A DNA stretch of 39,741 nucleotides from Pseudoalteromonas piscicida (GCF_002744175.1 NZ_NKHF01000066.1:1-39741); one strand, 5' to 3'. Shown: positions 18,409 through 27,064, counted from the stretch's first letter. The notes: generated from the letters alone by a model not told the origin. A program made the numbers and translations.

Positions 18409-18449
18409 GCTAAACAATACGACAACGCTTGGTTGTCGTATTGTTTAGG
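18409..18449. terminator. Long hairpin between convergent namZ and rpiR-type gene
   Basis: A perfect 17-bp inverted repeat (18410-18426 with 18432-18448) leaves a five-base loop, GCTTG. It lies 11 bases after the namZ stop and eight bases before the end of the convergent regulator gene. No U tract flanks it on either side. It most likely blocks or trims readthrough in both directions. Confidence 0.65.
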
Positions 18450-18456
18450 GAAAAGA

Positions 18457-19305
18457 TTACTCGCTGCGTAATAGTTGCATGTTTTCATTAGCCTTATCTA
18501 CCCGCTTTTGCCAGTGCAAGTTTGATTGTGCAAGGGCGGTGAATAAAACATCAATAAGATAAGCTTGGGAAGTGCGTGACAACATACCTGAGTGCTTGAG
18601 TGGCTCACCTTCATTGATGCAATAAAGGATAGCGTCTGCCATCTCCGCCAATGAGTGATTACCATATCGAGAAATCGCAAGGCATTTACAGCCATTATCA
18701 AGTGCTTGATTCGTTAATGTCAGTAGACTCTTACTGGAGCCTGTATTGCTGAGTACAATAAATAAATCATCTTTTCCCATGGTTGCGACATAGCCTGATG
18801 CGCTAATTTCATCGACTTGGGCGATCGCTGGGATCCCGAGTTTTTGTAGTTTCCAAGTTAAGTCTTGGGCCATAGTGAATGTGCTGCCTAGCGCACACAC
18901 AATTACTTTCCTGGCACTTTTTATCAATTGAATGGCGTTTTCAAATTGTTTTGCTGTGTTTAACTTTCGAGTTTCAGAGATAACGTTTTGCTGCTTTAGT
19001 TGTAGTTTATCTGCGATTAACTCGATAGAGTCGTTACTTGATATTAATTCATCCGTAGTTATACGGGCACCCGCCTGCTCATTAAGAGCATCAACGACAG
19101 CGAGCTTAAAAGTTGGAAATCCCTTATAGCCAAGTTTTTGAGCAAACTTGACGACGCTAGATTGACTGACACCGGCTTCACGTGCCAGCTCAACAGAAGA
19201 TAGCGCACGGATTTTGTCGCCCGAGTTTAAAGTAAAATCAGCAAGCTTGGCTTCACTATTTGATAGCGATGGACGAAGTGCTTTTATTTTGACAAATGTA
19301 GACAT
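18457..19305 (-). CDS. RpiR/MurR-family regulator with SIS domain
   Basis: The 282-aa protein has an N-terminal HTH of the RpiR type (LSSVELAREAGVSQSSVVKFAQKLGYKGF, about 36-64) and a SIS sugar-phosphate-binding domain (about 120-255) with ALGSTFTMAQDLTWKL and FIVLSNTGSSKSLL. Members sense phosphosugars; MurR senses MurNAc 6-phosphate. Its place between a NamZ gene and a divergent transporter suggests it controls both or one of them in response to an amino-sugar phosphate. No murQ etherase or PTS gene is in the window, so the ligand is a guess. Confidence 0.9.
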   Translation of the reverse strand: MSTFVKIKALRPSLSNSEAKLADFTLNSGDKIRALSSVELAREAGVSQSSVVKFAQKLGYKGFPTFKLAVVDALNEQAGARITTDELISSNDSIELIADKLQLKQQNVISETRKLNTAKQFENAIQLIKSARKVIVCALGSTFTMAQDLTWKLQKLGIPAIAQVDEISASGYVATMGKDDLFIVLSNTGSSKSLLTLTNQALDNGCKCLAISRYGNHSLAEMADAILYCINEGEPLKHSGMLSRTSQAYLIDVLFTALAQSNLHWQKRVDKANENMQLLRSE

Positions 19306-19474
19306 GCGATACTCAATCCGAACTAATTAAATTTGTACTTATTATAGGTGCAAATGTAACGTTATGATAGACCAAAATAGAATATAATTGCGTAATCCAC
19401 ACTCGTTGTACCAGTAAAGGGTATATATGTTGCCTTTCGTTTAATTTTGTCGCAAAGACTTGGTGTTTTAAAGC

Positions 19475-19487
19475 GCTTAAATTAAGC
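19475..19487. promoter_or_regulatory. Palindrome GCTTAA-A-TTAAGC upstream of the antiporter gene
   Basis: A perfect 6+1+6 inverted repeat ends 30 bases before the NhaC-like start, in the divergent region shared with the RpiR-type regulator. Flanking it are two near-copies of GTGTTTTRAA (19463 and 19491). It could be an operator for that regulator, but no consensus is known to me and a 6-bp arm is short. Confidence 0.3.
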
Positions 19488-19517
19488 TAAGTGTTTTGAA
19501 TTTGTTGATTAAACTAT

Positions 19518-20894
19518 ATGGCTTGGTACTCGGTCCTACCGCCCTTGATTGCGATAGCAGTCGTTTTTTGGCGTAAAGAAGTAATTGTTGCGTTGGTTCT
19601 AGCGCTCGTTTCATCTGAATTCCTACTGGCTTTACATGGGCAGCAGCCGATGGTGTCTGGCACATTTGTTGGTAGTATTGAGCGCATCATTGAGGTGGCA
19701 ACCTCTGCGGGCAATAGCAGGATATTGATTTTTAGTATTGTTATTGGCGCTTTACTTGCTTATATACGCGAGTCGGGAGGTGTTGCCGCAACGGTGAATA
19801 TGCTGCTTAATCGTGGTATCGCAAAAAGCAAACGGCAAGTTGGCCTCTTAACAATGTTCACAGGAACAGCCGTGTTTATTGAGTCCAATATGAGTGTACT
19901 TACCTCTGGTATTGTCGCGCGGGGACTGTTTGATAAATTCAAAATGAGTCGTGCGCGCTTGGCGTATATTATTGATAGTACCAGTGCACCGGTTTGTATT
20001 TTGATTTTACTTAATGGTTGGGGGGCGTATGTTCTGGGCCTGTTGAGTAACTATGAACTAGAGCAGTCGCCTGTAAGCATTTTATGGGGAAGTGTGGCGT
20101 TCAACTTCTACGCCATCATTGCATTGCTTATCGTGTTGTACACTATTGTGTTTGATAAAGTGCATGGACCTATGAAGAAGGCAGAGCTTGAGCTTAGGCA
20201 CCACAGCGGAGAAATCGACAGTGGGCCCGTTGCAACTAAACCTCGTTATATGCTAGTGCCACTACTGACTTTAATCATCAGTATGATTGGGTTTATGTTT
20301 TGGACTGGCGATGGGGTTTTAGCAAATGGTAGTGGGTCAAAATCAGTATTATATGCCACTATTCTTGCCACCACAGTTGGATATTTGTTGCTGTTAACGG
20401 GCAAAAGGTTTACCCATCACGAGCTAATGGATGTTGGCTTTAAAGGAATGGGAGAATTGCTACCGCTTGTGAGTATTGTTTTACTTTCATTGACGCTAGG
20501 GGCAAGCCTTAAAGAGCTAGGTACAGGGACCTTCGTGGCATCCTTAGTTGGTGATTACTTACCAATATATTTAATTGTGCCCGTACTTTTTGTTACTGGA
20601 GCTATCATGTCGTTTACCACAGGAACATCTTGGGGCACGTTCGCCATACTTATTCCCATTGGAGTACCTCTGATACAAGCCTTAGGCTTACCGCCGTCAT
20701 TGGTGGTTGGTGCGATTTTAAGCGGCGGTATATTTGGTGATCATTGCTCGCCAATTTCTGATACCAGTGCTGTCTCGGCGTTGGCTTCAGGGTGCGACTT
20801 GCTAACGCATGTCAAAACACAGCTGCCTTACGCCCTTGCTGGCGGCGCGCTCGCTATTGTTTGTTTCTTCATAGCGAGCCTTGTGATGATCTAA
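19518..20894 (+). CDS. NhaC-family Na+/H+ antiporter-like protein
   Basis: The 458-aa protein has about eleven predicted membrane helices. The pattern fits the NhaC antiporter group: SVLPPLIAIAVVFW at the start, IESNMSVLTSG, IDSTSAPVCILILLNGWGAY, SFTTGTSWGTFAILIPIGVPL and GGIFGDHCSPISDTSAVSALASGCD. It would exchange sodium and protons or a sodium-coupled solute. It diverges from the RpiR-type gene, which hints at substrate-linked control unlike a housekeeping antiporter. No Shine-Dalgarno is obvious before the ATG. The choice between cation antiport and organic-solute transport cannot be made from sequence. Confidence 0.85.
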   Translation: MAWYSVLPPLIAIAVVFWRKEVIVALVLALVSSEFLLALHGQQPMVSGTFVGSIERIIEVATSAGNSRILIFSIVIGALLAYIRESGGVAATVNMLLNRGIAKSKRQVGLLTMFTGTAVFIESNMSVLTSGIVARGLFDKFKMSRARLAYIIDSTSAPVCILILLNGWGAYVLGLLSNYELEQSPVSILWGSVAFNFYAIIALLIVLYTIVFDKVHGPMKKAELELRHHSGEIDSGPVATKPRYMLVPLLTLIISMIGFMFWTGDGVLANGSGSKSVLYATILATTVGYLLLLTGKRFTHHELMDVGFKGMGELLPLVSIVLLSLTLGASLKELGTGTFVASLVGDYLPIYLIVPVLFVTGAIMSFTTGTSWGTFAILIPIGVPLIQALGLPPSLVVGAILSGGIFGDHCSPISDTSAVSALASGCDLLTHVKTQLPYALAGGALAIVCFFIASLVMI

Positions 20895-21003
20895 TTCCAA
20901 TTGTATTAAGCAATAATTTCTAACAAGTGGTATTGCACTTTTGAACTGATGCGTGTTAGTTATTGACTTGCTTATCTCAATTTTAAATTAATTCAATGGG
21001 CAT
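20895..21003. repeat. Intergenic segment with imperfect inverted ends
   Basis: The left end TTCCAATTGTATTAAG and the right end (read in reverse) CCCATTGAATTAAT match at about 11 of 14 bases. The segment between nhaC-like and anti-sigma genes is noncoding and AT-rich. Similar CCAATT-containing text appears at 33428 and 34316. It may be a small MITE-like repeat, but one window cannot prove this. Confidence 0.25.
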
Positions 21004-21008
21004 AAGCT

Positions 21009-21617
21009 CTAAGGGCAAGCTAACACCTGCTGGCTTTGCCCTAGGCTTTCAACTGCAATAATTTGCCCTTGCTGCGCTGTTGATAACGCAAGCATGACAG
21101 GCGTATTGAAGTCGACAGACGTTGTTTTTGGTGTTGGCATTGCTGCCAGCACACTCTGTTTGAGCTCTATTAGCGTATGCGTATTGCACTCTTCTATCAG
21201 CCAAGCATCGTCATTAATCGCCACTAGGCGACCATAACGATGTGCTTTCACATGTTGTGCAGCGGTCTCAAATTGAGCGTCCAGTACCTTTTTCTGATCA
21301 TCGATATGCGCTAGGTATTGGCCTTGGTTCAGCTCATGGGTTTCAATATGTTTAAAATCGCCGTAGCTTATCAAATGCCCACTCATACCGCTGACGTTTG
21401 ATAAGTTCATGGGTTGTTGCTGATACCAGAGGGTAAACAATAGGGCCAATGAGCAGGTCACTGCGCTCCATTGCCAAGTCTCCACGCGGCCCAAATAATG
21501 ATGTAAGAAATGCACCATTCGAAGCTTAATGCGAAAGGTTGCTGGGAGGGCCTTAGCCGCTTGCTGTGATTGGTAAGCGTCTTTTAATTTGCTATCAAAA
21601 TCATCTAACTTATTCAT
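21009..21617 (-). CDS. Putative membrane-anchored anti-sigma factor
   Basis: The 202-aa protein has one predicted membrane helix (about 47-65, AVTCSLALLFTLWY), with a short N-terminal cytoplasmic part and a C-terminal periplasmic domain of about 135 residues. It overlaps the end of the ECF sigma gene by eight bases, which is the usual sigma/anti-sigma arrangement. No known zinc-binding anti-sigma motif is visible. The role is inferred from topology and position; I do not recognise the family. Confidence 0.6.
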   Translation of the reverse strand: MNKLDDFDSKLKDAYQSQQAAKALPATFRIKLRMVHFLHHYLGRVETWQWSAVTCSLALLFTLWYQQQPMNLSNVSGMSGHLISYGDFKHIETHELNQGQYLAHIDDQKKVLDAQFETAAQHVKAHRYGRLVAINDDAWLIEECNTHTLIELKQSVLAAMPTPKTTSVDFNTPVMLALSTAQQGQIIAVESLGQSQQVLACP

Positions 21618-22167
21618 TGTTACTGCTCACTTGAGACTTAATAGCCTCTTTTGCGTATCGAATTCTTGTCTTTACCGTTTCTTGTGGTGCTCCAACAATT
21701 TGAGCAATCTCATCTAGGCTGAATCCTGCCAGTTGCAAGCTAAGCGATTCGCGCTGCAACGGAGGTAGCGTGATGATTTGTTGATATAACCACCGCTGCT
21801 CTGCGTGCCCAGACAGCGCTTTGGTGTTTGTCGGTATATTTTTATCATCAGGTAAGTCCGTTAACTTGGCTGAGCTTCGAATTGAGTCAATCAACAGATT
21901 GCGGGCAATTTGAAACAAGTAGGCTTTTGGACTGCCCTGTTGACGATAGTATTGCCGCTTCTCAATGACTTTGAGCCAGGTTTTTTGGCAAAGATCCTCT
22001 GCAGTTGCGGTTTGCGTTTGTGTTTTTAAAAAGTGAAATAACTCACTATGATACCGCTCTATAACCAGCTCTAGATACTTAATATCACCTGTTGCTGTAT
22101 ATTCATAAAGCGGATCCTTGATGTTGTCGGTGGCGCCTGTGCGCCACAGTTTTAAGCTACTCAGCAT
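21610..22167 (-). CDS. ECF-type RNA polymerase sigma factor
   Basis: The 185-aa protein has sigma region 2 (about 38-105; DLCQKTWLKVIEKRQYYRQQGSPKAYLFQIARNLLIDSIR) and region 4 (about 125-178; LPPLQRESLSLQLAGFSLDEIAQIVGAPQETVKTRIRYAKEAIK). There is no region 1 or 3, as expected for an extracytoplasmic-function sigma. It lies 21 bases after a TonB-like gene and overlaps the membrane protein that probably restrains it. Confidence 0.93.
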   Translation of the reverse strand: MLSSLKLWRTGATDNIKDPLYEYTATGDIKYLELVIERYHSELFHFLKTQTQTATAEDLCQKTWLKVIEKRQYYRQQGSPKAYLFQIARNLLIDSIRSSAKLTDLPDDKNIPTNTKALSGHAEQRWLYQQIITLPPLQRESLSLQLAGFSLDEIAQIVGAPQETVKTRIRYAKEAIKSQVSSNNE

Positions 22168-22188
22168 AGGCTATTCCAACTGTTGATA

Positions 22189-22827
22189 TTACTGTTCCAG
22201 TGTAAATTCCAATACAACGCGTTGAGCATATTGCGGCTGTGGTTTGCCATCAACGACAAGGGGTCTGTATTTCCACTTTTTTAATGCCCTAGTAGCCGCT
22301 TTATTGAAAATTCTTTTGGGTTGCGCATTGGTGACTTTAACATCAAAAACCTCACCTTGTGGAGAAATTGCAAATTCCATTTCAACCCACCCTTCAACGC
22401 CATCCCTTGCTGCTGCGGGTGGGTAGCTGGGGTTGGTTCTGACCAAAGGAGTTGCTTGGCCATCGGTGTTAAGCTGTAAGGTCATCGTATTGGTGACCTT
22501 ATCAAGCGCAATACTTGGTGGCTCTGTACTGATACTCAATGTGTTCTGAGTCTCTACGACGTTCTCAACCGGCCGTGCTGGTTGCTTCATTGGTTTTGGT
22601 GGTGGTGGAATTGGCTTTCTCTTTTCAACAGGAGAATCTGGCCTGTCCGTTTGAATAGTAAGGTCAAGCACGGCTTTGTCAATAATAGGGCGAGTTAACT
22701 CCTGCGAAACCAAGCTTTGCATAAAACCGAAGGTCGCAAAGGTGACGACTATGGCACCGGCCAGTGAAAAAGCAATTTTTTTCATACCTGAGTGAGGCTG
22801 TGAATATTCAATTAGTGTTGTCATCAT
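22189..22827 (-). CDS. TonB-like energy transducer
   Basis: The 212-aa protein has one N-terminal membrane helix (about 17-37), a proline-rich periplasmic stretch with PIPPPPKPMKQPARP, and a C-terminal TonB domain (YPPAAARDGVEGWVEMEF through NKAATRALKKWKYRP). It would transmit proton-motive energy to outer-membrane receptors. No exbB or exbD is next to it, and no TonB-dependent receptor is in the window, so its partners lie elsewhere. Two adjacent ATGs (22827 and 22824) follow a GGGGA ribosome-binding site. Linkage to an ECF sigma suggests it is part of an induced uptake response. Confidence 0.88.
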   Translation of the reverse strand: MMTTLIEYSQPHSGMKKIAFSLAGAIVVTFATFGFMQSLVSQELTRPIIDKAVLDLTIQTDRPDSPVEKRKPIPPPPKPMKQPARPVENVVETQNTLSISTEPPSIALDKVTNTMTLQLNTDGQATPLVRTNPSYPPAAARDGVEGWVEMEFAISPQGEVFDVKVTNAQPKRIFNKAATRALKKWKYRPLVVDGKPQPQYAQRVVLEFTLEQ

Positions 22828-22998
22828 TTCATCCCCGAATAATTGTCTTCAAAGATAAAACGTGTGGCGGCGTAAAACAGGGTGAAAGTTTTTTAAATTT
22901 GTTGATATGAATCTTGGTACGCCCTGACACCCTAGTTTACAATGCACTGCACCCCAGCAAAACAAAGTCGCTTTAGGTAAGAGAAACCATAGGAAATT

Positions 22999-23505
22999 AT
23001 GAAATTAGTAGAGATAGATAAAGCCCGTTATCGCAAGCATTTGAACCAAGTCATTGTTGCCTGCGTTATCGCCCTTACTTTAGGCAGCTTAGGTATTGCA
23101 CAAGTGCTGATCCAGTTGTTTCCAGATGCAGATGGCAGCCATTTTCATTGGAACTTATCCGGTGTGGTTGTAACTTGCTTACTGATTGGTCTGGTACTAA
23201 AAAAGTATAAAACACACCCATATATGACCGAAGTAAGCTATGTTTGGGATTTAAAACAATCACTGAACAAAATCACCCGAAAAATGGCAAAGTTAAAGCA
23301 AGCTGCTGAAAAAGGGGATGTAGATGCCATGACAGCAATTCAATATAGCTACGCAGGCTCTCGCCAACTGTGGCAGCTAGACGATAATACCATTACGATG
23401 GAAGATTTAGCCTTATGGCAAGCTGAGCTTGATGTATTGGCAAAGAAGTATCAGGTTGAAATTAAAGCTGAAAATTATAACGTGTCTATGTTAAGTAAGT
23501 ACTAG
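22999..23505 (+). CDS. DUF3087-like two-TM membrane protein
   Basis: The 168-aa protein begins MKLVEIDKARYRKHLN, has two predicted membrane helices (about 16-37 and 51-68) and ends in a soluble helical domain with LKQSLNKITRKMAKLKQAAEKGDVDAM. The start motif resembles the DUF3087 family of marine gammaproteobacteria, recalled from memory and not checked. AGGAAA precedes the ATG. It diverges from the TonB/ECF operon. Function unknown. Confidence 0.7.
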   Translation: MKLVEIDKARYRKHLNQVIVACVIALTLGSLGIAQVLIQLFPDADGSHFHWNLSGVVVTCLLIGLVLKKYKTHPYMTEVSYVWDLKQSLNKITRKMAKLKQAAEKGDVDAMTAIQYSYAGSRQLWQLDDNTITMEDLALWQAELDVLAKKYQVEIKAENYNVSMLSKY

Positions 23506-23561
23506 GGCAGAGCTTGATTGGCATTTCTGCTGTGTTACCCCACAAGGATGTAGGGTAAGGT

Positions 23562-23583
23562 GACTTTGCAGGATCACAAAGTC
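23562..23583 (+). terminator. Hairpin after the DUF3087-like gene
   Basis: A 7-bp stem GACTTTG/CAAAGTC encloses an eight-base loop and is followed by TTTATC. The outer bases AGGTGA and TCACCT can extend pairing across a bulge. The U tract is weak, so it may be only a partial terminator. It lies 57 bases past the stop. Confidence 0.45.
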
Positions 23584-23695
23584 TTTATCACCTAGCTCAC
23601 ATAGAATAACTATGTTACATAGGCTTTCCCTTTTATTATGCGTCACAACTAAGGATCTGGTAATGTTTATTGTGATGATAGTTTTTCAAAAGGTC

Positions 23696-25267
23696 TTAGC
23701 TCTTCGACTGTGAATTATAAAGTTGAAAAGCATTTTTTTTGTCATTTTTAACGGCATACATAGCCACATCCGCACATTCAATAAGCTGGCTTAGTGTTGT
23801 TGCATCATTTGGGTAACTCGATACTCCGATACTTGCTCCCACTTTAAGGGAGACGGTTTTACCTTCCTTGGTTTGCCATTGCATTTCTGTATTGATAGCC
23901 ACTAATAAACTTTCCGCGATGCGTTGTAGCTTTTCTTCTTTGATGCAGTGAAGTGCAATTAAAAACTCATCACCTCCCCAGCGACAAACGATATCTTGCT
24001 CTCTGACTTGCGCACTGATCCGGTTTGCAACGTGCTTTAACATTTCATCGCCGGCGTTGTGACCATAAATATCATTGATTGGCTTAAACTCATCTAAATC
24101 AATAATAAAAAGGCTAAATGGGGTTTCATCATTCATCCACTCATCTATTTTGACTTCAGTGCCATGGCGATTATAGAGGCCTGTGAGTTTGTCACGATTG
24201 GCTTTCTTATGAAGCTCTTGAAACACGGTTTTTCTAAGCGTGATATCGGATAAAAAAATCTGTAAGTAGAGTTGTCCACCACTTTCTAATCTTAACATGA
24301 TGATACTAAGCCAGACTGGTTGCTCTGTTAATGGATTGAGAAACTCAAACTCAGATTGGGTTGGCTGATTGAGCTCGAGCGTGTGCTCCGTAAAGGTATA
24401 AAGAATGTCTGGAGTTTGACAGTAGCGACCAAAGCTTTCTGGAAAAAACTCATCTAAATCTATGCCCATACCAGCAAGTAAGTCGCAGGCCGCATCATTA
24501 GCTAGGAGCACTTCGCCTTTATCCTTTACTAATAAAGTTGGTGACGATGAACGTTCAAACATGAGTCTGAAGCGCTTTTCTAGCACTTCTATATTGGTCC
24601 TTAGCTGTCGCTCTTGTTCGAACATTGCTGCTGTTTTAGCAATCAATTGATTGGTGTTGGTTGCTATATCACCAATCTCGCTGGATTCGTGTCCGCGGGG
24701 GATTGAGAGCTCTAATGGTACACCGGGAATAACTTTGGCTATTTGCGTACTGAGTGCGCTTAGCGGCTTCGTCACCAAAAAGTGGGTAACGATTGTGAAT
24801 ATAAATAAAATGGGCACAATCACAATCATTAACGTTTTTACGCTAGAGCGGGCAATCTCCCTAGCATTTTGCTCAATAAATAAAGAGTTAGGCTGAATAT
24901 AGATTTCCCCAACCAGCTCGCTGAACAAAAAAGGATGGTTGAGCTTAATGATCATGGCGTGCTCGGCCTTAAACCCAACGCTTTGTGCCAGCCACTTTTC
25001 TTCACTTTTTATCGCCGCGGAGGAAATGACATCATTACTGATCAGGCCATTAATAACTTCTACAGCGAGGTCTTTATCGTTGAGGTAAGTGGCAATGGAA
25101 GAAGAGGTAGAGACGGTTTGGCCAATCTGGCCAACAATTGTGCTTGACCGTTCCAGCTCACGCTCGAATATATGGTCATGATATAACTTGGCATAAAGCA
25201 TTGAAAAAATGAACGTCGACACCAGAAGTATCATCATCAGTCGAACAATCAAACCGTATCTAGTCAT
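23696..25267 (-). CDS. Membrane diguanylate cyclase with periplasmic sensor, HAMP and PAS
   Basis: The 523-aa protein makes cyclic di-GMP. One helix is at about 7-27, a periplasmic region at 28-145, a second helix at about 146-166, then a HAMP-like segment, a PAS-like domain (about 232-345) and a GGDEF domain (about 355-520). In numbering that includes one extra upstream residue, GGDEF is at 432-436 and the inhibitory RxxD (R423, D426) lies five residues ahead, so it should be active and feedback-inhibited. The start is ATG 25267, inside the end of the PstS-like gene; a TTG at 25270 is an alternative. The periplasmic region may receive the signal from that neighbour. Confidence 0.93.
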   Translation of the reverse strand: MTRYGLIVRLMMILLVSTFIFSMLYAKLYHDHIFERELERSSTIVGQIGQTVSTSSSIATYLNDKDLAVEVINGLISNDVISSAAIKSEEKWLAQSVGFKAEHAMIIKLNHPFLFSELVGEIYIQPNSLFIEQNAREIARSSVKTLMIVIVPILFIFTIVTHFLVTKPLSALSTQIAKVIPGVPLELSIPRGHESSEIGDIATNTNQLIAKTAAMFEQERQLRTNIEVLEKRFRLMFERSSSPTLLVKDKGEVLLANDAACDLLAGMGIDLDEFFPESFGRYCQTPDILYTFTEHTLELNQPTQSEFEFLNPLTEQPVWLSIIMLRLESGGQLYLQIFLSDITLRKTVFQELHKKANRDKLTGLYNRHGTEVKIDEWMNDETPFSLFIIDLDEFKPINDIYGHNAGDEMLKHVANRISAQVREQDIVCRWGGDEFLIALHCIKEEKLQRIAESLLVAINTEMQWQTKEGKTVSLKVGASIGVSSYPNDATTLSQLIECADVAMYAVKNDKKNAFQLYNSQSKS

Positions 25268-25682
25268 CAAAGTGATAAATTACCTTTACGTCGCCAGTCA
25301 CCAACTCTTTTGGAATATACCCAATGGCATTTGGCGTATTGACAATGTTTTCAAGTATAGCTGACGGAGATGAAAAGTACTGTGGAGGTGACACTTTGCC
25401 GCTAAACTTAATTCGCGACCAATAGGCATTAATTTGACTCTCATTGCGGCCCGTTAATGCTAAAAAGAATGGGCTCCGGAGCGGATGTGACTTCTCATAA
25501 TCATAAGTGATGGCCATCTCTCCATTCGGAAAAGCAACATATTTGCCCATGTACATATCAATAAGTTGACGTTGCGAAATTGACTCAACAGGATTGTCTT
25601 TGTTGACGATAACGGCGATATCAGCGCTGGCACTTAGCGGGTAAGATGTCAAAATTGTCAGCGTAAACAGTAGCCGATTCAT
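25260..25682 (-). CDS. Small PstS-like periplasmic binding protein
   Basis: The 140-aa protein begins MNRLLFTLTILTSYPLSASAD, a cleavable signal peptide, followed by IAVIVNKDNPVESISQRQLIDMYMGKY and a NAIGYIPKE segment, the typical text of phosphate-type substrate-binding proteins. It is only about half the length of true PstS, so it covers one lobe or a minimal domain. Start ATG 25682 overlaps the upstream gene's stop as TGATG, and its own end overlaps the cyclase. It likely binds a small anion or acts as the periplasmic partner of the cyclase; no ABC permease is nearby. Confidence 0.85.
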   Translation of the reverse strand: MNRLLFTLTILTSYPLSASADIAVIVNKDNPVESISQRQLIDMYMGKYVAFPNGEMAITYDYEKSHPLRSPFFLALTGRNESQINAYWSRIKFSGKVSPPQYFSSPSAILENIVNTPNAIGYIPKELVTGDVKVIYHFDD

Positions 25683-26904
25683 CAGAACACCCAATTAAAA
25701 CTAACAGTAAAGGTGTTAAACGAGAGATCGGGCTTAGTTAGCTTATCCAAGTGATGGAGGTAGAATGCGCTCGGTAAGTGATTTGTCTTAGTGTGCTTCA
25801 AATTTAACTTTAATGCTAAGGTTGGGCTCAGTTCGTGGCGCCACGTGATGGACGTGCTACTTTGGTCAAGTTGATAAAAACCAGAGTGCATAGAAGCGGC
25901 TTCGTAGAGTGCGAGCAGCTCAGGAAGCGGCGCTATAGGCCCAGGTTCTACTTTTGGCTCATTGTCAGACTTAGCCACCGAGTAGGTGATGGATATTGTG
26001 TTCATATCAAAGCGTTTGCCTAAAGTAACATATCCGGCTTTTAGGTGATTCAATACACTCGAGTTAGAATCTGTTAATGAAATTTCACTTTGCATGAGCC
26101 AGCTAGAGTTATCGTATCGCATGCTCAATGCACTGTATTTAAAGCGCTTATTTATTATTTTTAAGGAGTCGATGAGTGCGTCTTTAGTCGGCCATAACGG
26201 TTGTGGAACTTGATTTAAGGCGTCACGCAGTTGTTGCTGCTGTGCATGTTCGTTAGCAGATTTAGTGGTGGTATGGTTGGCCCTAAACAACCAGTTAAGG
26301 GTTTCGTATTGTAAGGCGACTCCCAATATAGACTTTAGCTCGACGTTCCAAAAAAAATCGTTATCACTATAAATAGGGGCCTCTGATCGTCCCCAAAAAG
26401 TTTTAATACTGGCGATTCCTTCTGAGAGTGGGGCTCGGTATTGGAAATCTATCCCGTCTAGGTTTTGATGGGGGATAATAGAGTAAAATTCGACAGGCGC
26501 ATGTTCATGTCCATGGAGTAGCCAATATCGCGATATTCCGTCATTAAAAAGAGATCGAGTCCAGTTCGCCCCGCGCGAATTTGCCAGTTGGAGTTTATGT
26601 TGTAGCGTAAAAAAGCAAGCTTGATGGCATTGTTAACACGATCATGGTGCTGCTCTTTAAGCAATAGCTGCCCAACGAGTTGTAGATTTTCATTGGCCTG
26701 CCACTGTGCTTGTATGCCTAAAGACGAGAAAGAAAAGTCCAGTTCATCTTTTGTGACACCATGAGGCTGAGAAATACTCTCTCGGATCTTCGCCGTATGT
26801 GAATCTGTTTTAACGGCTTTAAGCGTGGCAAAGCCGCTGAAGTCAATATCAGCGCCATAACTACTGCATGTTATAAACAATAAGACGATAAACACAGAGC
26901 GCAT
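25682..26904 (-). pseudogene. Outer-membrane beta-barrel protein gene with one frameshift
   Basis: Two reading frames together make one barrel protein of about 407 aa. The first part (26904 to about 26497) starts with signal peptide MRSVFIVLLFITCSSYGAD and ends in frame-shifted text before a stop near 26458. The second frame continues without stops as EFYSIIPHQNLDGIDFQYRA to the end at 25682. Adding one C to the GCGCCTG at 26494-26500 (minus strand) restores MDMNMRPVEFYS and joins both parts. The protein ends in NWVF, with the terminal aromatic residue used for outer-membrane assembly. It resembles a porin-like or phosphate-type barrel, but the exact family is not recognised. The break is either a real recent mutation or a sequencing error. 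Confidence 0.8.
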
Positions 26905-26988
26905 GAGAGAATATAGAGTTTGTCTTCCTTTCTATACAGCCTAGTTTGATTTTTGGTTTTTACCAATGCGATGTCACGCTCAGCCTTG

Positions 26989-26994
26989 TATAAT
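26989..26994 (+). promoter_or_regulatory. Candidate -10 box for ribA
   Basis: A perfect TATAAT lies about 70 bases before the ribA start. No good -35 is visible at 17 bases. The divergent region 26905-27064 must also drive the outer-membrane operon on the other strand. Confidence 0.4.
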
Positions 26995-27064
26995 GTAGTT
27001 AAAGACACCATATCTCATTTATGGTAGCATATTGTTATATTATCACATTAGGCAAGATTAAGAC

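Noticed and set aside
22855..22890. Possible ECF promoter upstream of the TonB-like gene (AACTTT and CGT elements)
   Set aside because: The two elements are about 25 bases apart, much more than the 16-17 usual for ECF promoters.
24462..25147. Three small plus-strand frames opposite the diguanylate cyclase
   Set aside because: They are antisense shadows of the GGDEF gene without start signals.
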